Positions 42,105-49,338 of a DNA stretch of 64,000 nucleotides are shown here, piece after piece (the stretch's first letter is position 1; the number at the start of each line of letters is the position of its first letter). A program made the translations under genes and the position numbers. Where the stretch lies: positions 15,560-79,559 of the forward strand of contig NZ_DASZGI010000281.1 of assembly GCF_035938995.1 (NCBI RefSeq). Reading direction: 5' to 3'. The notes below the pieces were generated by a model, which saw only the letters and a list, made by a program, of their open reading frames with translations, was not told the DNA's origin and ran no database searches. Source of the DNA: DASZGI01 sp035938995. GTDB lineage: Bacteria > Actinomycetota > Actinomycetes > Streptomycetales > Catenulisporaceae.

Positions 42105-42836
42105 GTGGCTGCGTCCAACGGGCGCGCGGGCGAGTTCGCCGCGTTCCGGCCGGTGCGGGCGGGCAACGCCTTCGAGGAGACGGTCGAGCAGTTGCTGCGC
42201 GCGGTCAAGCTCGGCGCGGTGCCGCCGGGCCACCGGCTGCCGCCGGAACGCGAGCTCGCGGGCGTGCTGAACGTCAGCCGCGACACGCTGCGCGAGGCGA
42301 TCCGCGTGCTGGCCGCCGAAGGGATCGTGGAGAGCCGGCGCGGGCGCTCCGGCGGTACCTACGTGTTGAAGATGCCCGAGCCCGCCGCCACCGGGGGACT
42401 GCGCGGCGCGGTGGACGGGCTGCCCGGCGGGCTGGAGGACACGCTCGTCTTTCGCCGCGCGGTGGAGACCGGCGCGGCCGAGGCCGCGGCCGGGCGTGCG
42501 CTCGAACCCGCGGAGCGCAAGCTGCTCACTGAGCGTTTGGCCGCGGCGGCGGAGGCTGGCGTGCCCGACTACCGCCTCGCCGACACCCGCTTCCACCTCG
42601 CGGTAGCCGAGGTTTCTGGCTCCGGCGCGCTCGCCACGGCGGTCGGCGAGGCCCGGTTGCGAATCAACGCACTGCTGGACGCGATTCCGATGCTCGAGGT
42701 CAACCTCAAGCACACGGCCGCACAGCACGAGCGGATCGCGGCGGCCATCCTCGGCGGCGATCCCGAGACGGCGCGCCGCGCGATGGCGGAGCACCTCGAG
42801 GGGACCGAGGTGCTGTTGCGCGGCTTCCTGGACTGA
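42105..42836 (+). CDS. GntR family regulator, FadR/FCD subfamily
   Basis: A 243-residue regulator. Winged helix: GAVPPGHRLPPERELAGVLN then VSRDTLREAIRVLAAEGIVE; FCD domain with DTLVFRRAVETGAAEAAA, DTRFHLAVAEVSG and HERIAAAILGG. It precedes an operon for uptake and gamma-glutamylation of an amine, the usual place of FadR-type regulators of GlnA-like/amine catabolic clusters. GTG at 42105 follows GAGAGGAGCGG. It probably binds the tandem repeat at 42929-42950. Confidence 0.87.
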   Translation: MAASNGRAGEFAAFRPVRAGNAFEETVEQLLRAVKLGAVPPGHRLPPERELAGVLNVSRDTLREAIRVLAAEGIVESRRGRSGGTYVLKMPEPAATGGLRGAVDGLPGGLEDTLVFRRAVETGAAEAAAGRALEPAERKLLTERLAAAAEAGVPDYRLADTRFHLAVAEVSGSGALATAVGEARLRINALLDAIPMLEVNLKHTAAQHERIAAAILGGDPETARRAMAEHLEGTEVLLRGFLD

Positions 42837-42908
42837 GCCGGACCTTCCGCCGGTTCCAAGTGTCAATATCCTGCGTTAGTTTTTCGTCGGCGTTCGGGAG
42901 GTTCCCTC

Positions 42909-42950
42909 TTGACAGCGCGGCGGATCGCACCACACTAGGACCACAAAAGG
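42909..42950 (+). promoter_or_regulatory. -35 box and 11-bp tandem repeat before the amine operon
   Basis: TTGACA (42909-42914) is followed by ACCACACTAGG and ACCACAAAAGG in direct succession (42929-42939, 42940-42950), an 11-bp repeat with two mismatches, so on one DNA face. A regular -10 at 17-18 nt is not clear. The site is ~140 bp before the permease ATG. The rest of 42837-43090 shows no gene. Confidence 0.4.
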
Positions 42951-43090
42951 CCGATCTATCGTCCATTTAGTCGTCGTTTCTCCACGCACAGCCTCGTCTG
43001 CTTGCCCCGTTCGGCTGCGCCCGGCCCGCGCCGCGCCGGGCGCCACCTCGCGCACAGCCCCATCACCGAAGCCGTCCCCGGGAGTCGCGC

Positions 43091-44638
43091 ATGTCCCTTG
43101 ACACCCCCACCGACGCATCCCAACCGTCGACCCAGCGCACTGCGGACGAACTGCGGCTGCACCAGCTCGGCTACGCGCAGGAGCTGTCCCGCAGCATGTC
43201 CGGCTTCTCCAACTTCGCCGTCTCCTTCACGATCATCTCGATCCTCAGCGGCTGCCTCACCCTGTACGGATTCGGCATGGCCACCGGCGGGCCGGTCATG
43301 ATCGTCTGGGGCTGGCCGATCGTCGGGCTGATGACGCTGGTGGTCGGCCTGGCCATGGCGGAGGTCTGCTCCAGCTTCCCCACCGCGGGCGGCCTGTACT
43401 ACTGGTCCGCGAAGCTCGCCGGGCGCAACGCCGCCGCCTGGTCCTGGTTCACCGGCTGGTTCAACTTCCTCGGCCAGGTCGCGGTGACCGCAGGCATCGA
43501 CTTCGGCGCCGCGCTGTTCATCAACGCATTGGCGAACCTCCAGTGGAATCTCTCGGCGACGCCCGCGCACACGGTCGAGATCTTCGCGGGCGTCCTGGTG
43601 CTGCACGGGCTGCTCAACACCTTCAACGTGCGTCTGGTCGCCCTGCTGAGCCGGGTCAGCGTCTGGTGGCACCTGTTCGGCGTGCTGATCATCGTCGGCG
43701 TGCTGGCCTTCAAGCCGGCCCATCACCAGTCGGCCTCGTTCGTGTTCGGGCACTTCGTCAACACCACCGGCTGGTCGTCGGGCATCTACGTCGCGCTGCT
43801 CGGCCTGCTGCTCGCGCAATACACCTTCACCGGCTATGACGCCTCGGCGCACATGACCGAGGAGACCAAGAACGCCGCGGTCAGCGGCCCGCGCGGCATC
43901 ATCATGTCGATCCTGGTCTCGCTCGGCGCCGGCTGGGTGCTGCTGATCGGCATCACCTTCGCCATCCAGAACTACGCCGGCGAGGCCGGCTCGGCCACCG
44001 GCGTACCCCCCGCGCAGATCTTCATCGACGCCGTCGGTGCCACCGGCGGCAAGCTGCTGTTGCTGATCGCGATCGTCGCCCAGCTGTTCTGCGGCATGTC
44101 CTCGGTCACCGCCAACTCCCGGATGATCTACGCCTTCTCCCGCGACGGCGCGCTGCCCGGCTCCCAGTTCTGGCACCGGATCAACAAGCACACCCGCACG
44201 CCGACGAACGCGGTGTGGCTCGCCGCGATCGGCGCCTTCCTGCTGGGAATGCCCGATCTGTGGAACGCCACCGCGTACGCGGCGGTCACCTCCATCGCCG
44301 TGATCGGGCTCTACATCGCGTACGTGATCCCCACCTTCCTGCGGCTGCGCCTGGGCGAGACCTTCGAGCGCGGGCCGTGGCACCTGGGCCGCTGGTCCCG
44401 CCTGATCGGCGTGGTCGCGGTGGCCTGGGTCGCGGTCATCACGATCCTGTTCATGCTCCCGACCACGTCGCCGATCAGGGGCTCCAACTTCAACTACACG
44501 GTCGTCGCGGTCGCGGTCGTGCTCGGATTCGCCGGGACGTGGTGGCTGGTGTCCGCGCGCCGCTGGTTCACCGGGCCGAAGGTGCAGGGCAGCGCCGAGG
44601 AACTGGCGGCCATCGAGGCGGAGCTGGAGGGCATCTGA
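43091..44638 (+). CDS. APC family amino acid/amine permease
   Basis: A 515-residue transporter with about 12 membrane spans. SGFSNFAVSFTIISILSG and PTAGGLYYWSAKLAG are typical of the GABA/choline/amine (ACT) branch of the APC superfamily; YTFTGYDASAHMTEETKNAA is the diagnostic loop. First gene of the operon, 2 nt before the glutamine-synthetase-like gene. It probably imports the amine that the next enzyme glutamylates. ATG at 43091 has GGGAG upstream. Confidence 0.92.
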   Translation: MSLDTPTDASQPSTQRTADELRLHQLGYAQELSRSMSGFSNFAVSFTIISILSGCLTLYGFGMATGGPVMIVWGWPIVGLMTLVVGLAMAEVCSSFPTAGGLYYWSAKLAGRNAAAWSWFTGWFNFLGQVAVTAGIDFGAALFINALANLQWNLSATPAHTVEIFAGVLVLHGLLNTFNVRLVALLSRVSVWWHLFGVLIIVGVLAFKPAHHQSASFVFGHFVNTTGWSSGIYVALLGLLLAQYTFTGYDASAHMTEETKNAAVSGPRGIIMSILVSLGAGWVLLIGITFAIQNYAGEAGSATGVPPAQIFIDAVGATGGKLLLLIAIVAQLFCGMSSVTANSRMIYAFSRDGALPGSQFWHRINKHTRTPTNAVWLAAIGAFLLGMPDLWNATAYAAVTSIAVIGLYIAYVIPTFLRLRLGETFERGPWHLGRWSRLIGVVAVAWVAVITILFMLPTTSPIRGSNFNYTVVAVAVVLGFAGTWWLVSARRWFTGPKVQGSAEELAAIEAELEGI

Positions 44639-44640
44639 CC

Positions 44641-46008
44641 ATGGCGGCACGACCGGGGATGCTGACCCTCGACGAACTGCGCGCGCTGGCCGCGGCCGGG
44701 ACCGTGGACACCGTCGAGCTCTCGATGACCGACATGCAGGGACGGCTTCAGGGCAAGCGGCTGTCTGTGGAGTTCTTCCTCGACGAGATCGCCGCGCACG
44801 GCTCCGAGGCGTGCAGCTATCTGCTCGCCGTCGACGTCGAGATGAACACCGTCGCAGGGTACGAAATGTCGTCCTGGGAGACCGGATACGGCGACTTCGT
44901 GCTGCGCCCGGACCTGTCGACGCTGCGCCTGCTGTCCTGGCAGCCGGGCACGGCCGCGGTGCTGGCGGACGTGCTGGAGGAGGGCGGCGAGCCGGTCGCC
45001 GCCTCGCCCCGGCAGGTGCTGCGCGCCCAACTGGACCGGCTCGCCGAGCGCGGCCTGACCGCGTACGCCGGCACCGAGCTCGAGTTCATCGTCTTCCAGG
45101 ACACCTACGAGCAGGCCTGGGACAAGGGCTATCGCGACCTGGTCCCGGCCAACCGCTACAACGTGGACTACTCGATGCTCGGCACCGCGCGCGCCGAGCC
45201 GCTGTTGCGGGCGATCCGTACCGGCATGACCGGCGCCGGGATGTACGTGGAGTCGGCGAAGGGGGAGTGCAACCTCGGGCAGCACGAGATCGCGTTCCGG
45301 TACGCGGAGGCGATGACGACCTGCGACAACCACGTGCTCTACAAGACCGGCGCGAAGGCCATCGCGGCCCAGCAGGGGTGCAGCCTGACGTTCATGGCGA
45401 AGTACGACCGGCGCGAGGGCAACTCCTGCCACATCCATCTGAGCCTGCGCGCCGCGGACGACGACGCGCCGGTGCTGGCCGGCGACCGCGAGCACGGCTT
45501 CTCCCCGCTGATGGAGCACTTCTTGGCCGGGCAGCAGGCGTCACTCAGGGAACTTACGCTCATGTACGCGCCGAACATCAATTCCTACAAACGGTACGTC
45601 GCCGGCAGCTTCGCGCCCACGGCGGTGGCCTGGGGCCGGGACAACCGCACCTGCGCCCTGCGGGTCGTCGGGCACGGCGCCTCGCTGCGCGTGGAGAACC
45701 GGGTGCCCGGCGGCGACGTCAACCCGTACCTCGCCCTCGCCGCGATGATCGCGGCGGGCCTGGACGGTATCGACCGGCAGTTGCCGCTGGAGCCCGAGTT
45801 CGTCGGCGACGCATATGGCGCGCAGTGCGAACGCGTCCCCGCCACGCTGCGCGAGGCGGCCGAGCGTTTCGCAGCGAGCGATCTTGCCCGCAATGCCTTC
45901 GGTGACAAGGTCGTGGCGCACTATCTCAATGCCGCGCGCATCGAGATCGAGGCCTTCGACGCCGCGGTCACCGACTGGGAACGCTACCGGGGGTTCGAGC
46001 GGCTGTGA
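44641..46008 (+). CDS. Glutamine synthetase-like gamma-glutamyl-amine ligase (GlnA-like)
   Basis: A 455-residue GS-fold enzyme: N-terminal beta-grasp (VELSMTDMQGRLQGKRL), catalytic-domain metal motifs GTELEFIVF and ESAKGECNLGQHEI, ATP-site FMAKYDRREGNSCHIHLSL and NRTCALRVVG. The adenylylation Tyr loop of GlnA and the NPF-type motif are absent or altered, and the operon has a gamma-glutamyl hydrolase-type gene and an ALDH, so it should ligate glutamate to an amine (putrescine, ethanolamine or similar) as PuuA/GlnA3/GlnA4 do. Start 2 nt after the permease stop. Confidence 0.9.
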   Translation: MAARPGMLTLDELRALAAAGTVDTVELSMTDMQGRLQGKRLSVEFFLDEIAAHGSEACSYLLAVDVEMNTVAGYEMSSWETGYGDFVLRPDLSTLRLLSWQPGTAAVLADVLEEGGEPVAASPRQVLRAQLDRLAERGLTAYAGTELEFIVFQDTYEQAWDKGYRDLVPANRYNVDYSMLGTARAEPLLRAIRTGMTGAGMYVESAKGECNLGQHEIAFRYAEAMTTCDNHVLYKTGAKAIAAQQGCSLTFMAKYDRREGNSCHIHLSLRAADDDAPVLAGDREHGFSPLMEHFLAGQQASLRELTLMYAPNINSYKRYVAGSFAPTAVAWGRDNRTCALRVVGHGASLRVENRVPGGDVNPYLALAAMIAAGLDGIDRQLPLEPEFVGDAYGAQCERVPATLREAAERFAASDLARNAFGDKVVAHYLNAARIEIEAFDAAVTDWERYRGFERL

Positions 46009-46769
46009 GTGCGCCGGACGAACAGTCGCGCGACAACCGCAGACCCCTGATCGGCATCAGCGCCTATCGGGAGGTCGCGGCCTGGGGTGTGTGGCGGCAG
46101 GACGCGGCCGTGCTGCCGTACGCGTATGTGGAGCAGGTGGCGCGGGCCGGGGGAGTGCCACTGCTGATTCCCCCGGTCGACAGTCCAGACCTGGCCGGGG
46201 TCGCGGCTGCGTGCGTCGCGCCACTCCACGCCCTTTTGCTGGCCGGCGGTCCGGATATCGACCCTCAGCACTACGCCGCGCAGCGGCAGCTGGCCACGGT
46301 CGAAGTCCGCCCCCAGCGCGACGCCTGGGAATTGGCCCTGCTCGACGCCGCGCTGGATCGGGACATCCCGGTCCTGGGGATCTGCCGCGGAGCGCAGCTG
46401 TTGAATATCGCCCGCGGCGGAACACTGCACCAGCACCTGCCCGAGGAGATCGGGCACGAGAGCCACCGGCCCGCACCGGCCGAATTCGGGCCAGTCGAGA
46501 TCACGCTGGAGCGGGATGCGCTGCCCGGCAGCCTGCTCGGCGGCCGCATATCCGTACCCTGCTACCACCATCAGGCCATCCACGAGCTCGGCCGCGGCCT
46601 TGCCGTCACCGCTCGCGCGTTGGACGGCACCGTCGAGGCAGTCGAGCTGGCCGGGCGCGCGTTCGTCGTCGGCGTGCAGTGGCATCCGGAACAGGACACT
46701 GACCGTCGGCTGTTCGACGCGCTGATCGCGGCCGCGCGCGTCGGTGTGACCGAGGAGGAATGCGTATGA
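46005..46769 (+). CDS. Class I glutamine amidotransferase-fold hydrolase (PuuD/gamma-glutamyl-GABA hydrolase-like)
   Basis: A 254-residue peptidase C26 protein: RPLIGISAYREVA at the N-terminus, LLLAGGPDIDPQHY, nucleophile C127 in LGICRGAQLLN and VGVQWHPEQD with the catalytic His and Glu. This is the pattern of PuuD, which removes the gamma-glutamyl group at the end of the pathway. GTG at 46005 overlaps the ligase stop (GTGA) and its own stop overlaps the ALDH start (ATGA). Confidence 0.9.
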   Translation: MSAPDEQSRDNRRPLIGISAYREVAAWGVWRQDAAVLPYAYVEQVARAGGVPLLIPPVDSPDLAGVAAACVAPLHALLLAGGPDIDPQHYAAQRQLATVEVRPQRDAWELALLDAALDRDIPVLGICRGAQLLNIARGGTLHQHLPEEIGHESHRPAPAEFGPVEITLERDALPGSLLGGRISVPCYHHQAIHELGRGLAVTARALDGTVEAVELAGRAFVVGVQWHPEQDTDRRLFDALIAAARVGVTEEECV

Positions 46770-48133
46770 GCTCGTCGGTGCACGAGGTGGTCAATCCGGC
46801 GACGGAGGAGGTCATCGCGAAGGTGCCGGAGTGCGGGCCAGGCGAGGTGGATGCGGCGGTCGCCCGGGCGCGGCACGCGTTCCCGGCGTGGCGGGACCTG
46901 GCGCCCGGCGACCGGGCCCGGCTGCTGCGCCGCTTCGCCCAGCGGGTCGACGAAGACCTCGACCACCTCGCCCGGCTGGAGGTCGCCAACGCCGGACACA
47001 CGCTCGGCAACGCGCGCTGGGAGGCGGGCAACGCGCGCGACGTGCTGGACTACTACGCCGGGGCGCCCGAGCGGCTGTTCGGCCGGCAGATCCCGGTGCC
47101 CGGCGGCGTGGACCTCACGTTCAAGGAGCCGCTGGGCGTGGTCGGGGTGATCGCGCCGTGGAACTTCCCGATGCCGATCGCCACCTGGGGCCTGGCCCCG
47201 GCGCTGGCCGCCGGGAACACCGTGGTGCTCAAGCCCGCGGAGCTCACCCCGCTGACCGCGCTGCGCCTGGCCGAGCTCGCCCTGGAGGCCGGGTTGCCGC
47301 ACGGCGTCTTCCAGGTGATCCCGGGCCGGGGCGCGGTGGCCGGGGCGCGTCTGGTCGAGCACCCGGACGTGGCGAAGATCGTGTTCACCGGTTCCACCGA
47401 GGTCGGCCGGCGGATCGCGGAGCAGTGCGCGCGCCGGATCATCCCGGTGACCCTGGAGCTGGGCGGTAAGAGCGCGAACATCGTCTTCGCGGACTGCGAC
47501 CTGGAGCGGGCCGCCGCGAGCGCGCCCTACGCGGTGTTCGACAACGCCGGCCAGGACTGCTGCGCTCGCTCGCGCATCCTGGTCGAGCGGGCCGTGTACG
47601 AACGCTTCCTCGAACTGCTCGAGCCCGCGGTCGCGGCGGTGCACGTCGGGGACCCGGCCGAGGAGGGCTCCGAGATGGGGCCGCTGATCTCGGCCGCACA
47701 TCGCGAGCGGGTCGCGTCCTTCGTGACCGACGAGACGCCGGTCGCCTTCCGCGGCGCCGCGCCGGACGGACCCGGATTCTGGTACCCGCCCACGGTGCTC
47801 GCCCCGATCGCCCCGGACGCCCCCGCGTTCACCGAGGAGATATTCGGCCCGGTGGCCGCCGTCGTACCGTTCGAGGATGAGGCCGACGCGGTGCGCATCG
47901 CGAACGACAGCCGCTATGGCCTGTCCGGTTCGATCTGGACCCGCGACGTCGGGCGGGCGCTCCGCGTCGCGCGCGCGGTGGAGAGCGGGAACCTGTCGGT
48001 CAATTCGCATTCCTCGGTGCGCTACTGGACCCCGTTCGGCGGTTACAAGCAGTCGGGCCTCGGCCGGGAGCTGGGCCCCGACGCCCTCGACGCGTTCACG
48101 GAGACGAAGAACGTCTTCATCGCAACTGACTGA
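46766..48133 (+). CDS. Aldehyde dehydrogenase (gamma-glutamyl-aminoaldehyde type inferred)
   Basis: A 455-residue complete ALDH: IAPWNFPMP (~129-137), KPAELTP, E231 (LELGGKS), nucleophile C265 (GQDCCARS) and TEEIFGPVAAV. By position it plays the PuuC role, oxidising the gamma-glutamyl aldehyde. The amine oxidase (PuuB) that would make this aldehyde is not in the window's operon; the SDR after it may take that place or act on an alcohol. ATG at 46766 has AGGAGG 6 nt upstream and overlaps the hydrolase stop. Confidence 0.9.
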   Translation: MSSSVHEVVNPATEEVIAKVPECGPGEVDAAVARARHAFPAWRDLAPGDRARLLRRFAQRVDEDLDHLARLEVANAGHTLGNARWEAGNARDVLDYYAGAPERLFGRQIPVPGGVDLTFKEPLGVVGVIAPWNFPMPIATWGLAPALAAGNTVVLKPAELTPLTALRLAELALEAGLPHGVFQVIPGRGAVAGARLVEHPDVAKIVFTGSTEVGRRIAEQCARRIIPVTLELGGKSANIVFADCDLERAAASAPYAVFDNAGQDCCARSRILVERAVYERFLELLEPAVAAVHVGDPAEEGSEMGPLISAAHRERVASFVTDETPVAFRGAAPDGPGFWYPPTVLAPIAPDAPAFTEEIFGPVAAVVPFEDEADAVRIANDSRYGLSGSIWTRDVGRALRVARAVESGNLSVNSHSSVRYWTPFGGYKQSGLGRELGPDALDAFTETKNVFIATD

Positions 48134-48148
48134 GACAAGGGACGAGCG

Positions 48149-48931
48149 ATGGTGGAGCGGTACAACGGCAGGGTCGTGGTGGTCACCGGCGGCGCCGGCG
48201 GCATCGGCCTGGCCACCGTGCGGCGGCTGGCGGCCGAGGGCGCGCGGGTCGTCGTCGCGGACGTCGACAAGGACGCGGGACAGGCGGCCGCGAAAGAGGT
48301 CGACGGCCTGTTCGTGGCCACCGACGTCACGGACCAGACGCAGGTCGAGGCGCTGTTCCAGACGGCCGTCGACACCTACGGCTCGCTCGATCTCGCCTTC
48401 AACAACGCGGGCATCTCGCCACCCGACGACGACTCGATCCTGGACACCGGCATCGAGGCCTGGCGCCGGGTACAGGAAGTGAACCTCACGTCGGTCTACC
48501 TGTGCTGCAAGGCGGCGATCCCGCACATGCTGCGCCAGTACGCGGCCGAGGGGCGTAAGGGATCGATCGTCAACACCGCCTCCTTCGTCGCCCTGATGGG
48601 GGCCGCGACGTCACAGATCTCTTACACCGCCTCGAAGGGAGCCGTGCTGGCGCTGTCCCGCGAGCTGGGCGTGCAGTTCGCCCGGCAGGGCATCCGGGTC
48701 AACGCGCTGTGCCCGGGACCGGTGGACACCCCGCTGCTCCGCGAACTGTTCGCGAAGGACCCGGAGCGGGCCGCGCGGCGCCTGGTGCACATTCCGGCGG
48801 GCCGCTTCGCCCAGCCGGAGGAGATCGCGGCGGCGGTCGCTTTCCTCGGCAGCGACGACGCCTCGTTCGTGACCGCCTCGACGTTCGTCGTTGACGGCGG
48901 GATCAGCGGAGCCTACGTCACCCCGCTCTAG
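48149..48931 (+). CDS. Short-chain dehydrogenase/reductase
   Basis: A 260-residue classical SDR: TGGAGGIG cofactor motif (~14-21), NNAG, catalytic Ser-Tyr-Lys (VNTASFVALMG; YTASKGA) and RVNALCPGPVDTP. Similar SDRs, annotated as 3-oxoacyl-ACP reductases, regularly end the GlnA-like/amine operons of actinobacteria; the true substrate is unknown. Starts 15 nt after the ALDH stop. A weak 5-bp hairpin follows at ~48952. Confidence 0.87.
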   Translation: MVERYNGRVVVVTGGAGGIGLATVRRLAAEGARVVVADVDKDAGQAAAKEVDGLFVATDVTDQTQVEALFQTAVDTYGSLDLAFNNAGISPPDDDSILDTGIEAWRRVQEVNLTSVYLCCKAAIPHMLRQYAAEGRKGSIVNTASFVALMGAATSQISYTASKGAVLALSRELGVQFARQGIRVNALCPGPVDTPLLRELFAKDPERAARRLVHIPAGRFAQPEEIAAAVAFLGSDDASFVTASTFVVDGGISGAYVTPL

Positions 48932-49174
48932 GGCCAGGCCCGGCCCCGCACCGCCGACAGTGTGGCGGGATAATCGTCATAGCTTGATATTTCTGAGGTG
49001 GCGATTCCACGCCAGCGGAAACCGCGCAATCGCCGTCGCGGCGGCGGTCAAGGTCCCGAGGGCGCTGGCGGGCCCACCTCGCGTGCCGCCGTTTCCCCGC
49101 CCGCCTCCGCTGTGTCGCGTCGGCTGTACCGGGACGGCGGCGCCCCATTGCGCTGTTCTGGAACCACGAGGCTC

Positions 49175-49203
49175 TTGACCTCCCAGAAGCACCTCTGTAA
49201 CTT
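49175..49203 (+). promoter_or_regulatory. Promoter of the secreted GH71/99-like gene
   Basis: TTGACC (49175-49180), 17-nt spacer, TAACTT (49198-49203), giving a ~130-nt leader to the ATG at 49339. The rest of the 407-bp gap 48932-49338 shows no gene. Confidence 0.5.
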
Positions 49204-49338
49204 CCCCATGACATTGCGCAAAAAACCGTCAGAGCCATGTAAAGAAGAGAGATCATCCCGGTAATACTTCGCATGGCCTGGCGACCTGTGCGGACCGTCC
49301 CTCCCGGAGCGGCCCGCTCCTGTCGAAGGGACTGACAC

